Assembly (NCBI RefSeq): GCF_030687895.1
Contig: NZ_CP117452.1
Span: 3,179,501 to 3,243,500 of the forward strand
Length of the DNA stretch: 64,000 nt
DNA from: Pseudomonas sp. FP198
GTDB taxonomy: Bacteria > Pseudomonadota > Gammaproteobacteria > Pseudomonadales > Pseudomonadaceae
Direction: 5' to 3'
Below, piece by piece: positions 9,380-18,279 of the stretch. A program made the translations under genes and the position numbers. The notes beneath the pieces are model-generated. The model was not told where the DNA came from, ran no database searches, and worked only from the letters and a program-made list of their open reading frames with translations. The number at the start of each line of letters is the position of its first letter. The first letter of the stretch is position 1.

Positions 9380-10219
9380 ATGAGCCAAGCGTCTTACGTC
9401 CCGCCCAAAGTCTGGAAGCACGAAGCCCCCTCGGGCGGCCACTTCGCCAGCATCAACCGCCCTGTCGCCGGACCGACCCATGAAAAAACCCTGCCGATCG
9501 GCGAGCACCCGTTGCAACTCTATTCGCTGGCAACGCCCAATGGCGTGAAAGTGACCATCCTGCTCGAAGAGCTACTGGCGCTCGGGCACACCGGCGCGGA
9601 ATACGACGCCTGGCTGATTCGCATCGGCGAAGGCGACCAGTTCTCCAGCGGTTTCGTCGAGGTCAATCCGAATTCCAAGATCCCGGCCCTGCTGGACCGC
9701 AGCGTCGAACCTGCGATCCGGGTGTTCGAGTCCGGTTCGATCCTGCTGTACCTGGCAGAAAAATTCGGTGCGCTGCTGCCGAGCGATCCGGCCGGGCGCA
9801 CCGAAACCTTGAACTGGCTGTTCTGGCAGATGGGCTCGGCGCCTTACCTGGGTGGCGGCTTCGGACATTTCTACGCCTACGCGCCGGAGAAACTGGAATA
9901 CCCGATCAATCGCTTCACCATGGAAGCCAAGCGCCAACTGGATGTGCTGGATCGTCGCCTGGCTGAAAAGCGCTATCTGGCCGGCGACCAGTACACCATT
10001 GCCGACATCGCGGTCTGGCCCTGGTACGGCCAGCTGGTGCGGAACAACGTGTACTCGGCGGCCGAGTTCCTCGCGGCCCACGAATACACCCACGTGCAGC
10101 GTTGGGCGGAGGAAATCGCCAAGCGCCCCGCCGTGGTGCGCGGACAGCGCGTCAATCGGACCTGGGGCGACGAAGCGAGCCAGTTGCCGGAGCGGCATAG
10201 CGCGCAAGACCTGGACTGA
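9380..10219 (+). CDS. yghU: YghU-type glutathione S-transferase / disulfide-bond oxidoreductase
   Basis: A 279-residue protein. The N-terminal ~75-residue extension (KVWKHEAPSGGHFASINRPVAG) and the following thioredoxin-like domain (LQLYSLATPNGVKVTILLEEL) are hallmarks of the Nu-class enzymes YghU/YfcG, which bind two glutathiones and reduce disulfides. ESGSILLYLAEK is the usual gamma-glutamyl contact segment. The C-terminal helical domain ends with IADIAVWPWYG. ATG 9380 has an AAGG 9 bases upstream, so the longer upstream frame is not used. The protein is cytoplasmic and monocistronic, followed by a REPIN. Thiol redox homeostasis is the likely role; the physiological substrate is unknown. 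Confidence 0.9.
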   Translation: MSQASYVPPKVWKHEAPSGGHFASINRPVAGPTHEKTLPIGEHPLQLYSLATPNGVKVTILLEELLALGHTGAEYDAWLIRIGEGDQFSSGFVEVNPNSKIPALLDRSVEPAIRVFESGSILLYLAEKFGALLPSDPAGRTETLNWLFWQMGSAPYLGGGFGHFYAYAPEKLEYPINRFTMEAKRQLDVLDRRLAEKRYLAGDQYTIADIAVWPWYGQLVRNNVYSAAEFLAAHEYTHVQRWAEEIAKRPAVVRGQRVNRTWGDEASQLPERHSAQDLD

Positions 10220-10229
10220 CTGACACCCC

Positions 10230-10364
10230 CTTGTGGCGAGGGAGCTTGCTCCCGCTCGGCTGCGCAGCAGTCGTCAGCCGGTCGATGCGATATGCCTGAA
10301 TGACTGCGTTGGCTGGGTTGGGTCTGCTGCGCAGACCAGCGGGAGCAAGCTCCCTCGCCACAAG
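10230..10364. repeat. REPIN of the GTGGCGAGGGAGC family
   Basis: Two REP sequences in inverted orientation: CTTGTGGCGAGGGAGCTTGC at 10230-10249 and its complement ending at 10364. A second inner pair (CTGCGCAG / CTGCGCAG) also occurs. This is one of two REP families in the window; the other member of this family is at 35703-35797. It lies between two convergent genes and could fold into a long hairpin. Confidence 0.9.
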
Positions 10365-10384
10365 AGCGTTCAACCGAGCCTTCT

Positions 10385-11077
10385 TCAACTTCCGGGCCCG
10401 ATCAGCATGCTCTCGATCTGCACGCCGGGCATCATCGCCTGCAAGCCTTCTATCAGCCTGTCGCCCGCTTCGGTCAGCGCTTCGAGCGGCATCGCCGGCA
10501 GGCTTTCGAGGATGAACCACATCTGCCGGGCCTCCGCGTCCAAGCGGGTCCTGACGCCCTGGCGCCAGTTCCAGCGGCGGCACGTCACGCCCTGGTCGTC
10601 GCGCCAGACCACTTCGCCGGCGTCGGGATATTCATGGGCAGGCGCCCCCTCTTTCATCGTATCGAACGGTTCGCCACCCTCGGCAATCACCAGTCGCGGC
10701 GAGCCTGCGTACGCCTCGATATTTTCCCCGCCCACCGGGATCGCGTATTCGAGACTGATGGCGTTGTAGAGGTCAACGACGGGATCAAGGCTCGGCAAGC
10801 CGCCGTCGCGCAATACCCGCTTGCGCAACGCTTCGGCTGAACAAGGCGTGCGTTGCGGCTTGGCACCAAACAGTCGGAACGTCTGCGCCCACTGCTGCAA
10901 ATGGGCCTCCGCCCAGGCCGGCCCGCCCGCCAGCACCGATTGACAAGCTCGCTCCAGCGCCGCGCGGGCGACGTCGGGTTCGGTGAGCGGCGCAGCTAAC
11001 GCGACGATGCTCAGGGCCCTGAACCCCGGCGCCAGCTCGGCAACGGCTTGGTCGATCAACGGCTGTACCGACAGCAT
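10385..11077 (-). CDS. B3/4 (phenylalanyl-tRNA synthetase-like) domain protein
   Basis: About 230 residues forming a single B3/4 domain, the fold of the beta-subunit editing region of phenylalanyl-tRNA synthetase. Recognisable segments are SLDPVVDLYNAISLEYAIPV, DAGEVVWRDDQGVTCRRWNWRQ and the closing ILESLP. Stand-alone members are often described as possible tRNA or aminoacyl editing proteins, but their function is not established. The start at 11077 (second ATG of an ATG CTG ATG cluster) is chosen because GGAG lies 7 bases upstream. It is divergent from the XRE-cupin regulator at 11237, which may control it. Confidence 0.75.
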   Translation of the reverse strand: MLSVQPLIDQAVAELAPGFRALSIVALAAPLTEPDVARAALERACQSVLAGGPAWAEAHLQQWAQTFRLFGAKPQRTPCSAEALRKRVLRDGGLPSLDPVVDLYNAISLEYAIPVGGENIEAYAGSPRLVIAEGGEPFDTMKEGAPAHEYPDAGEVVWRDDQGVTCRRWNWRQGVRTRLDAEARQMWFILESLPAMPLEALTEAGDRLIEGLQAMMPGVQIESMLIGPGS

Positions 11078-11236
11078 CAGCATTCTCCAGCAATTCAAAA
11101 TCGGTTTTCATGCTAGTCACCGCCGGCCGCCAAAGTCAATATATCGACTTTTTGGTCATCAAAGTGTGATGAGCCGATTGACGCGGTCCTCGCCAAACGC
11201 CGAGAATCCCTGGCACATTTGTCGCGATCCCTGGTG

Positions 11237-11839
11237 ATGCCCCTGAACAACCCCCTATCGACCGTCCCTGGCGCGGACGCCCACGCGGTGAGCCTGGCCG
11301 TTGCGCGCACGCTCAAGCAGGCACGCAAGACTCAGAAAATCACGCTGGACGAACTGTCCCGGCGCTCGGGCGTGAGCAAAGGGATGGTCGTGGAAATCGA
11401 GAAATGCACGGCCAACCCGAGCATCGGCATCCTGTGCAAGATCGCCGCGGCGCTGGGCCTTTCGGTGGCCGACATCGTCAATGTGGCAGAAGCGCCTTCG
11501 GCCCATGTCATCGACAGCCAGGACATTCCCACGCTCTGGACCGGAGAGCTGGGAGGCAGCGCGCGCCTGCTGGCCGGTACGCCAGGCCCGAACATGATCG
11601 AGCTGTGGCGCTGGGAGATGTTTCCCGGCGAAACCTTCGCCTCGGCCGGACACCCTCAAGGCACGCTTGAGCTGTTCCATGTAGAAAAAGGCACGCTGAA
11701 ATGCGTGGTGGGAGAAACGGAATTGCTCGTCCACGCCGGTAGCTCGGCGGTCGCGAAAACCGACGTGGCGCACACGTATTCCAACGCCGGCAAGTCGAAG
11801 CTGGTCTTCACCATGTCGGTTGCCGAAATACATCAATAG
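11237..11839 (+). CDS. XRE-family regulator with C-terminal cupin
   Basis: About 200 residues. An XRE helix-turn-helix covers residues 25-80 (TLDELSRRSGVSKGMVVEIEK). A small cupin domain in the C-terminal half (PQGTLELFHVEKGTLKCVVGE, then LVHAGSSAVAKTDVAHTYSNAG) probably binds an effector. Such proteins control small adjacent operons. ATG 11237 is chosen over TTG 11219. It is divergent from the B3/4-domain gene, and the 160 bases between them are the expected operator region. The effector is unknown. Confidence 0.85.
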   Translation: MPLNNPLSTVPGADAHAVSLAVARTLKQARKTQKITLDELSRRSGVSKGMVVEIEKCTANPSIGILCKIAAALGLSVADIVNVAEAPSAHVIDSQDIPTLWTGELGGSARLLAGTPGPNMIELWRWEMFPGETFASAGHPQGTLELFHVEKGTLKCVVGETELLVHAGSSAVAKTDVAHTYSNAGKSKLVFTMSVAEIHQ

Positions 11840-11884
11840 CAGGCCGCGTGCCCATCCCCTCACGAGAATGGGCACGCTCGTCAT

Positions 11885-12811
11885 TCAGTCGTAGAACGGC
11901 TCGACCAAGGTCCGGCTGCCGACGAAAAAGCTGTCCGCAACCAGGCGCAGCGGTTGCAGGTCCATGTCGCTGGCCTTGTTACCGATCAACTGCTGGAAAT
12001 GCCGATACACCGCCGCGTACTCGCCCTCCTCCGACACCGCCTGGCGCATGCCATCGATGCTCAACAACGCGCCGCCGTTGTCCAGTCGCAAGACGCCTTC
12101 GGCGCAACGAATCTCGATGCTCCAGAGCTCATCATGGCCATGGTCGAAATCGAATTCGGCGCGGATATCGAGATGGCGGGCATCCGACAGCCTGATGCTC
12201 GCGGCAATCGGCGACTGGCAGTTGTCCGGAACGCGCAGCTCGGCCGACTCGACGAACAGCGACAGCGGCAGCAGATGGGTGACGATCGACAAGGCGTTGA
12301 TGCCCGGATCAAAGACCCCGAGGCCGCCCGGTTGCCAGATCCACGCCTGGCCGGGGTGCCATTTGCGCACGTCTTCCTTCCAGTCGATCCGGACGCTTTG
12401 CAACGTGCGGCTGGCGAGCCAGTCCCGGGCAACCTCGATGCCCGGGGCGTAACGCGAATGCCAGGCGAACAGGCCGCTGACGCCTTGCTCGCTTGCGTGC
12501 TCCACCAGCGCCATCGCTTCGCCCAGGGTGGCACAGGGCGGTTTTTCCACCAGCACATGCTTGCCGGCCGCCAGCGCCTGCCGGACCAGGCCGAATCGCC
12601 CTTGTGGCGGCGTGCAAAAGGCAATTGCATCGACGTGCGGGCCGTTTTCCAGCAACTCGCCCAAGGACTGGAAATTCTCCACACCGGCGCAGGGCTTGCC
12701 TTGCGTGGCGACCGCCACCAGTTCGAACGCGGGGTTGGCCTGGATGGCGGGAACGTGTTGATCCTGGGCGATCTTGCCGTAGCCCACCAGGCCGAGACGA
12801 ATCGGTTGCAT
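11885..12811 (-). CDS. gal: D-galactose 1-dehydrogenase (Gfo/Idh/MocA family)
   Basis: A 308-residue NAD(P)-dependent sugar dehydrogenase. The Rossmann motif GLVGYGKIAQ is at residues 7-16; FCTPPQGRF and the catalytic-region VEKPPC (Lys near 92) follow. From memory it closely resembles P. fluorescens galactose dehydrogenase (start MQPIRLGLVGYGKIAQDQHV, WHPGQAWIWQPGGLGVFDPG, end in VEPFYD), which oxidises D-galactose to the lactone in the De Ley-Doudoroff route. Start 12811 has AGGAG 7 bases upstream; the longer frame to 12877 is rejected. It lies 90 bases downstream of a DeoR regulator on the same strand, a plausible controller. Confidence 0.88.
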   Translation of the reverse strand: MQPIRLGLVGYGKIAQDQHVPAIQANPAFELVAVATQGKPCAGVENFQSLGELLENGPHVDAIAFCTPPQGRFGLVRQALAAGKHVLVEKPPCATLGEAMALVEHASEQGVSGLFAWHSRYAPGIEVARDWLASRTLQSVRIDWKEDVRKWHPGQAWIWQPGGLGVFDPGINALSIVTHLLPLSLFVESAELRVPDNCQSPIAASIRLSDARHLDIRAEFDFDHGHDELWSIEIRCAEGVLRLDNGGALLSIDGMRQAVSEEGEYAAVYRHFQQLIGNKASDMDLQPLRLVADSFFVGSRTLVEPFYD

Positions 12812-12901
12812 CGATGACTCCTGACTTTTGTACTTATGATGGGCCAGCAAACTAGACGTAAATCGCCTGGCGGACAATGGGTCGAATCCCCTTGCCTTGC
12901 G

Positions 12902-13687
12902 TTATTGCTTCTCGACCGCCCTCACGACTTTGGAGATTCGCTCGAAAAAGGGGCCGAGTCGCTCTTGGGGCGCGTCCTGCTCCACCACCAGCGTGGTCAC
13001 CTCTTCACAGGAAGCCACTTGATAATGAGCGACGCTGGACAGCTTCTGGTTGGTCACCGCCACCACCACCTGACCGCTGGCCGCGACCACCGCGCGCTTG
13101 AACTCGGCGTCGTCCAGGCCAAACGCCGTGACGCCATTGTCCGGGTCGATGGCGCAGGCCCCGACAAAACACAAGTCGAAATTGAACTGGCGCAATTGCT
13201 GGACGGCGGCCAGACCGATCGCCCCGCCCGCGACGCGGTTCATGCGACCGCCGAGCAGGATGACCTCGGCGCGGGGCAGCTTCATCAGTTCCACCGCGAT
13301 CAGCGGGGAGTTGGTGCTGAGGGTCAATTGCAGCCCCGGGTCGATGGCACGGGCAATGGCCAGGTTGGTCGAGCCGGCATCCAGGAATACATGCTGGCCT
13401 GCGCTGAGCAGCGCGGCTGCCGCCTGGCCAAGACTATCCTTGCGCGCTGGATCCTGGTGGATCCGCACATCGATCGGCGCTTCGGCGGCCGGCAGGCGAA
13501 TCGCGCCGCCATAGACGCGCTTGCACAAGCCCGCCGCCGCCAATGTGCCCAGGTCTCGGCGTATCGAATGTTCAGAGACGTTGAATTCGCTGGCCAGATC
13601 AGCCGCGATGACCCGGCCATACAGGGCAAGCCGCTCGCTGATCAAGCGTTGGCGTTCGCCGGGAAACACTTCGTGGGTAGCACTCAT
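12902..13687 (-). CDS. DeoR-family sugar-responsive repressor
   Basis: About 261 residues. The N-terminal winged helix has ERQRLISERLALYGRVIAADLASEF and the recognition helix region SEHSIRRDLGTLAAAGLCKRVYGGA, the DeoR signature. The C-terminal DeoR sensor domain has FLDAGSTN and TNSPLIAVELM, typical of sugar-phosphate-binding regulators. Start 13687 (MSATHEV) matches usual family starts, but the ribosome site is weak and an earlier ATG at 13711 is possible. It precedes galactose dehydrogenase on the same strand and is divergent from mqo. A role in galactose or other sugar catabolism is inference from position. Confidence 0.85.
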   Translation of the reverse strand: MSATHEVFPGERQRLISERLALYGRVIAADLASEFNVSEHSIRRDLGTLAAAGLCKRVYGGAIRLPAAEAPIDVRIHQDPARKDSLGQAAAALLSAGQHVFLDAGSTNLAIARAIDPGLQLTLSTNSPLIAVELMKLPRAEVILLGGRMNRVAGGAIGLAAVQQLRQFNFDLCFVGACAIDPDNGVTAFGLDDAEFKRAVVAASGQVVVAVTNQKLSSVAHYQVASCEEVTTLVVEQDAPQERLGPFFERISKVVRAVEKQ

Positions 13688-13906
13688 GACAGCTAAACCT
13701 GCATAAACGAGCATGAACATACACAATCGAGCACACTATGCCGCGTCTCCCTCGGGTCGTCAAACCCTCCGCTGCGAAGGCCAGGGTGCCTTTCGTCACT
13801 CGCTCCCGCCAGGTTGCTGAACAGTCCTTTCTCCCTGCGGGTCAACACAAGGTCGGTTGCGTCAATTGGTCAACGAGCGACTCCTCGGGTCGCCGAGGAT
13901 GGAACT

Positions 13907-15556
13907 ATGAACAGAATCATTACGGCGCTCCTGCTGGGCGCTGCCCTCTTATCAGGCGCCAACGGGGCTCAGGCCGCGGAAACGAAGAAGGTCGACGTGC
14001 TGCTGGTGGGCGGCGGCATCATGAGTTCGACGCTGGGCATCTGGCTCAACGAGCTTGAGCCTGGTTGGTCGATGGAAATGGTCGAGCGCCTGGACGCGGT
14101 GGCCGAAGAAAGCTCCAACGGCTGGAACAACGCCGGCACCGGGCATTCGGCACTGGCGGAGCTCAATTACACGCCGATGGACGACCAGGGCAACGTCAAC
14201 ATTACCAAGGCCATCGAAATCAACGAAGCCTTCCAGATCACCCGCCAATTCCTGGCCTGGCAGGTGCGCAACAATGTACTGAAGAACCCTCCCTCGTTCA
14301 TCAACTCCACCCCCCACATGAGTTTTGTCTGGGGCGACGACAACATCAAGTTCCTCAGGAAACGTTACGAGGCGCTGCAAGCGAGCCCGTTGTTCCGGCC
14401 GATGCAATACTCCGAAGACCCGGAGCAGATCAGGAAATGGGTGCCCTTGATGATGGAAGGCCGCGATCCGAACCAGAAGCTCGCGGCCACCTGGACGCCG
14501 ATCGGCACCGATGTGAATTTTGGCGAAATCACCCGCCAGTACGTCAGCTACTTGCAGAGCAGACCCAACTTCAGCCTGAAGCTTTCCAGCGAGGTGCGCG
14601 ACATCACCCGCAATGACGACGGTACCTGGCGCGTGGAATACAAGAACCTCAAGGACGGCGAAACGACCACCACCGACGCCCGGTTCGTATTCATTGGCGC
14701 CGGTGGCGGCGCACTGCATCTGCTACAGGAATCGGGCATCCCGGAGGCAGACGACTATGCCGGATTCCCGGTCGGCGGCTCGTTCCTGGTCGCCGAGAAC
14801 CCTGGCATTGCCGAGCGACACATGGCCAAGGCCTACGGCATCGCTTCCGCCGGCGCGCCACCAATGTCGGTGCCGCACCTGGACACCCGCGTGCTGGATG
14901 GCAAGCGGGTCATCCTCTTTGGTCCGTTTGCGACCTTCTCCACCAAATTCCTCAAGGAAGGCTCGTACTTCGACCTTTTCACCAGCATGACCCCGCACAA
15001 TATCTGGCCGATGACCAAAGTAGGCATCGAGCAATACCCGCTGGTTGAATACCTGGCCGGCCAGCTCATGCTTTCCGACGATGATCGGTTCAAGGCCTTG
15101 CAGGAATATTTTCCCCAGGCCAGGAAGGAAGACTGGCGCCTCTGGCAAGCCGGCCAGCGCGTGCAGGTGATCAAGCGCGATGAAGAAAAAGGTGGCGTGC
15201 TCAAGCTGGGCACCGAAGTGGTGGCCTCCCAGGACGGCAGCATTGCCGGCCTGCTGGGTGCATCCCCTGGCGCATCGACGGCGGCCCCGATCATGCTGGA
15301 AGTGATGCAGCGGGTCTTCAAGGACAAGGTTGCATCCCCGGCCTGGCAGGAAAAACTGCATCAGATCATTCCCAGCTACGGGACGCGGCTCAACGATGAT
15401 CCTGAACGTGTCTACGAGGCATGGAAATACACCAGCGACGTGCTAAAACTGGCGCCGCCTCCGGATATTCGTGGCAACGCCGAGTCAAACGCCCCGACCA
15501 ACAGCGACCCGGTAGGCCAGAAGCACAGCGATTCCGACCCGGACCTGGCGTTGTGA
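13907..15556 (+). CDS. mqo: Malate:quinone oxidoreductase with signal peptide
   Basis: 549 residues, FAD-dependent oxidation of malate to oxaloacetate with electrons passed to quinone. A hydrophobic N-terminus ending in ANGAQA (about residue 24) looks like a cleavable signal, placing the protein at the periplasmic face, unlike cytoplasmic Mqo. The FAD motif is [16 protein letters not shown] at ~28-43; other family segments are [22 protein letters not shown] and [20 protein letters not shown]. The C-terminal ~30 residues are low-complexity. Start 13907 is supported by GAGGATGG just upstream; the frame to 13814 is not. It is divergent from the DeoR gene across ~220 bases. Confidence 0.92.
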   Translation: MNRIITALLLGAALLSGANGAQAAETKKVDVLLVGGGIMSSTLGIWLNELEPGWSMEMVERLDAVAEESSNGWNNAGTGHSALAELNYTPMDDQGNVNITKAIEINEAFQITRQFLAWQVRNNVLKNPPSFINSTPHMSFVWGDDNIKFLRKRYEALQASPLFRPMQYSEDPEQIRKWVPLMMEGRDPNQKLAATWTPIGTDVNFGEITRQYVSYLQSRPNFSLKLSSEVRDITRNDDGTWRVEYKNLKDGETTTTDARFVFIGAGGGALHLLQESGIPEADDYAGFPVGGSFLVAENPGIAERHMAKAYGIASAGAPPMSVPHLDTRVLDGKRVILFGPFATFSTKFLKEGSYFDLFTSMTPHNIWPMTKVGIEQYPLVEYLAGQLMLSDDDRFKALQEYFPQARKEDWRLWQAGQRVQVIKRDEEKGGVLKLGTEVVASQDGSIAGLLGASPGASTAAPIMLEVMQRVFKDKVASPAWQEKLHQIIPSYGTRLNDDPERVYEAWKYTSDVLKLAPPPDIRGNAESNAPTNSDPVGQKHSDSDPDLAL

Positions 15557-15689
15557 ATGCTCCGACTGATGAGGACGAGCGTGGTGGTTTTCTGGTGGAG
15601 CCTACGCCACCAGACGCCTCCGGGCTGGATCATTGGTACGCGCTTTCAATCCAGCCACGGTAGTTGTGGATGTTCGAGGGGCGACTTTT

Positions 15690-16067
15690 TCATCGAGCCA
15701 CAAACGGATAATGCTCGATACGGCAAGGATGGTCGTTGCCGTCGCCCTTGCAGATCCCATCCAGATAGCGGTACTTGATCCGGATCGCCTGGCCTTTCCC
15801 GGGCCATTTGCGGCGTGGCAGCGTGGCCTGGTAGTCGGCGGTTTCCGGAATGAAGCTGATCACCGCGCCCTCTTCCGGGCATTCCACACCGGGCGAGGCC
15901 GGGCGCGCCTTCAGGACTTGGGCCTGGAGCTTCGGCGTGGGCCGTTTCACCACTTCGGTGACGTGCAGCTGGATATCGCAGATCTGCCACGTCGCGGCCT
16001 GCGCAGGTGCGCAAAAGGCTGCAAGCGCCAGGGCGAATGGCGCGGAGTACGCAGGGAGCATGGTCAT
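15690..16067 (-). CDS. Small secreted protein of unknown function
   Basis: 125 residues. A signal peptide (ALALAAFCAPAQAA, cleavage near residue 24) predicts a periplasmic protein. Four cysteines remain in the mature part (WQICD, VECPEE, GICKG, HPCRIEH), enough for two disulfides. I recognise no family. AAGGA lies 6 bases before the start. It is probably transcribed on its own, downstream of the lipoprotein terminator. Confidence 0.65.
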   Translation of the reverse strand: MTMLPAYSAPFALALAAFCAPAQAATWQICDIQLHVTEVVKRPTPKLQAQVLKARPASPGVECPEEGAVISFIPETADYQATLPRRKWPGKGQAIRIKYRYLDGICKGDGNDHPCRIEHYPFVAR

Positions 16068-16137
16068 TTCGGTCCTTCATGCGGGGCGAATTTGCATCGG
16101 CAACTCTTTCACATCAAGGTATCCGAGGTCCCTGGAC

Positions 16138-16171
16138 AAAAAAAGCCCCGCGACCGAAGACGGTGCGGGGC
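16138..16171 (-). terminator. Rho-independent terminator of the small lipoprotein gene
   Basis: Read on the minus strand, a GCCCCGC...GCGGGGC stem (arms 16145-16151 and 16165-16171) is followed by seven T residues (A tract 16138-16144 on the plus strand). It lies about 60 bases past the stop at 16232. Confidence 0.85.
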
Positions 16172-16231
16172 AAGGGAATTGGTTGGTTGCGGCCAACCAA
16201 AGGAGCACGGAGAAAAGCGTTTACGGGCCGG

Positions 16232-16573
16232 TCAGATGCATTCCTGTGCGGCGCGCTCGAAACTCGAAGGCAGGAGGTTGGACGCCAGCAGATGGCGCTC
16301 GTAGACAAACACCTTGCCGCCACTGCCGGCCTTGTAGGCTTCCAGCACGTTGTCCGCGGAAATCTTGCTCGGCACGACGATGCGGTAGCTGCGCTGGCTC
16401 TGCGAGACCATCGGGTTCAAAGCGCTGCCTTGCAACTTCGGCACGACGCATTCAGCGTATTCGGCCGGGGTCTTGCTGGTCTGCAAGGTCAGGGTCGGAT
16501 CGTTCGGTGCCGAGGCACATGCCGCCAATAACAGCGGGGAAAACGCCAGGGACAGTAGAAATAAAGGGCGCAT
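16232..16573 (-). CDS. Small lipoprotein of unknown function
   Basis: 113 residues. The signal peptide FLLSLAFSPLLLAACAS carries a lipobox (LAAC, Cys19), so a lipid-anchored envelope protein is expected. The mature part (TPAEYAECVVPKLQGSALNP...SYRIVVPS...VLEAYKAGSGGKVFVYERH) resembles small Pseudomonas lipoproteins of unknown function. CAGGA lies 8 bases before ATG 16573; the longer frame to 16855 is rejected. A strong terminator follows at 16138-16171. Confidence 0.75.
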   Translation of the reverse strand: MRPLFLLSLAFSPLLLAACASAPNDPTLTLQTSKTPAEYAECVVPKLQGSALNPMVSQSQRSYRIVVPSKISADNVLEAYKAGSGGKVFVYERHLLASNLLPSSFERAAQECI

Positions 16574-16718
16574 GGATCGGTCCTGAAAATAAAAACGTTG
16601 GGCTGCGTCTCGATGGCGCTGATTTTCCAATGATTGCCCGCAAAGCAGAACTTGCATTTGGTAATGGTCACTATTACTCGTAGCAATAGTTGCAAGCCGG
16701 ATAAGGATGGGGAACGGG

Positions 16719-16961
16719 ATGAGAACGTTTGACTTGATTCGTGACGCGGTACTGCCCGACTTCCGTGAGCGGGTCGCGGAGTACCTGGTCCAGTACGAAA
16801 GCGTGCTGTTGAGCAATGCCGAAATCGACCCGCTGCTCAAGCGCGACACGGCCAATCAACTGCGCGGTTATCTGCGGGGGTTGAACACTACCCGGGTGTT
16901 GGGCATGGCGGACTGGGAGGAACTGGATCGGCGGGTGATGAGTACCTGGCTATCCGACTGA
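16719..16961 (+). CDS. Small conserved-looking hypothetical protein
   Basis: 80 residues (84 if ATG 16707 is used). No signal peptide or membrane segment; predominantly helical and acidic (PDFRERVAEYLVQYESVLLSNAEIDPLL). I recognise no family. The GGGGAACGGG stretch before ATG 16719 favours that start. Its last 12 bases overlap the 3' end of xylR on the opposite strand, so the two genes are convergent and interleaved at their stops. Confidence 0.6.
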   Translation: MRTFDLIRDAVLPDFRERVAEYLVQYESVLLSNAEIDPLLKRDTANQLRGYLRGLNTTRVLGMADWEELDRRVMSTWLSD

Positions 16962-18125
16962 TTGGCGAAATCCCCGAGGCGTACAGCCGAATTCGCGACG
17001 AAACACCGTGTGCAGGTACTGCGCCGACTTGAAGCCGCAATCGCGGGCGATATCGGCAATCGCCAGCTCGGTGTTCTCCAACCCGCTGGCCGCCGCCGCC
17101 AGCTTGAAGCGCAGGATCTCGTCATGGACGCTGCAACCACGCTCCTTGCGAAAATGCGACTCCAGGGATGAACGCGACACGCCGACATACGCCGCCACTT
17201 GCGCGGTCTTGATGCCCTGGCAGGCGTATTGGCGAATGAACAACAAAGCCTGCATGACATAAGGATTGCCCAGTGGCTGGTGCAGGCTCGACGCTTGCAC
17301 GTTGATCGTCTCGGGCGGGATCAACACCTGGGTGCCGGTGGAGGGCATGCCGTGCAGCATCTGGTGAAGCAGGCGCGCGGCGGTCCGGCCCATGGTTTCG
17401 GTGCCCTGCACCACCGAACTGAGCGGCACCCGGGTCAGGCTGCGGGTCAGCGGGTCGTTGTCGATGCCGATCAACGCGACTTGCTCCGGCACGGCGATCC
17501 CGGCTGTCAGGCAGGCTTGCAACAACTGCCGGGCCCGCGCGTCGCTGACAGCGATGATGCCGATGGGTTTGGGCAGGCTCTGCAGCCAGGCGATCTGCTG
17601 CTCGACCGCGCTATCCCAAAGCGGCGCGCTGGTGCCCATGCCCCGGTACACCTGCGCCGGCAGGCCATCGCGCTGCATCAACTGGCGAAAGGCCTTTTCC
17701 CGTTCCTGGGCCCAGCGATTGGCCTGGGCTTCGGGCAGGCTGAAACAGGCGAATTGCGTCAACCCGGCTTCGATCAGATGTGCGTAGGCCAACTTGATCA
17801 GCGCGTGATTATCCGTAGCGACATACGGAATGCCCTTCGGATAGGCGCGCTCGTCCTGATACGAGCCCCCCACCGCCACCACGGGCAGCTTGATCCCGGC
17901 CAGCGCCTCGCCGATCAGCGGGTCATCGAAGTCGGCGATGATTCCATCGCCCTGCCAGCGCTCGATTCCTTTCAACCGGCAGTGAAAATCCTCCTCGAGA
18001 AACAGGTCCCAGGACGCGCGCGTGCTGCTCAGGTAGTTGCCGATGCCGCTGATGATGCCGCGGTCGTAGATCTTGCTGCCGTTGAACAGCAGGGCGATGC
18101 GGTGAACGGGCGGGACGATTTTCAT
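16950..18125 (-). CDS. xylR: Xylose operon regulator XylR (AraC family with periplasmic-binding-protein-like domain)
   Basis: 391 residues. An N-terminal LacI/PBP1-like sensor domain (10-270; [40 protein letters not shown]) binds D-xylose in characterised XylR. A C-terminal AraC-type double helix-turn-helix (290-390) has [19 protein letters not shown] and [20 protein letters not shown]. The length equals E. coli XylR. It is divergent from xylA with about 150 bases between, which should contain the activator sites. By family knowledge it activates xylA and xylFGH in response to xylose. Confidence 0.94.
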   Translation of the reverse strand: MKIVPPVHRIALLFNGSKIYDRGIISGIGNYLSSTRASWDLFLEEDFHCRLKGIERWQGDGIIADFDDPLIGEALAGIKLPVVAVGGSYQDERAYPKGIPYVATDNHALIKLAYAHLIEAGLTQFACFSLPEAQANRWAQEREKAFRQLMQRDGLPAQVYRGMGTSAPLWDSAVEQQIAWLQSLPKPIGIIAVSDARARQLLQACLTAGIAVPEQVALIGIDNDPLTRSLTRVPLSSVVQGTETMGRTAARLLHQMLHGMPSTGTQVLIPPETINVQASSLHQPLGNPYVMQALLFIRQYACQGIKTAQVAAYVGVSRSSLESHFRKERGCSVHDEILRFKLAAAASGLENTELAIADIARDCGFKSAQYLHTVFRREFGCTPRGFRQSVG

Positions 18126-18279
18126 TGTTTTTACCCTGGGCCGATGGACACAGACTAGGCGCGCGAACGGCGAATCTCAATACTCAAAATCGAACTGCCG
18201 ATTGGTGATTTTCATAATCAGCAGCCTGCGGGCCGGCGGTAGTATCGGGACACCGCCAAGAATAAAAAGGAAACCGTCC
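18126..18279. promoter_or_regulatory. xylR-xylA divergent control region
   Basis: 154 bases between divergent xylR and xylA. An AT-richer stretch at 18174-18220 contains the imperfect inverted pair CAAAATCG (18184-18191) and GATTTTC (18207-18213), a candidate XylR-bound region. I cannot define exact operators or promoter boxes from sequence alone. AAGGA before xylA is at 18267-18271. Confidence 0.4.

Noticed and set aside
15592..15613. Hairpin CTGGTGG...CCACCAG after mqo
   Set aside because: Only seven base pairs and no T tract on either strand; not enough to call a terminator.
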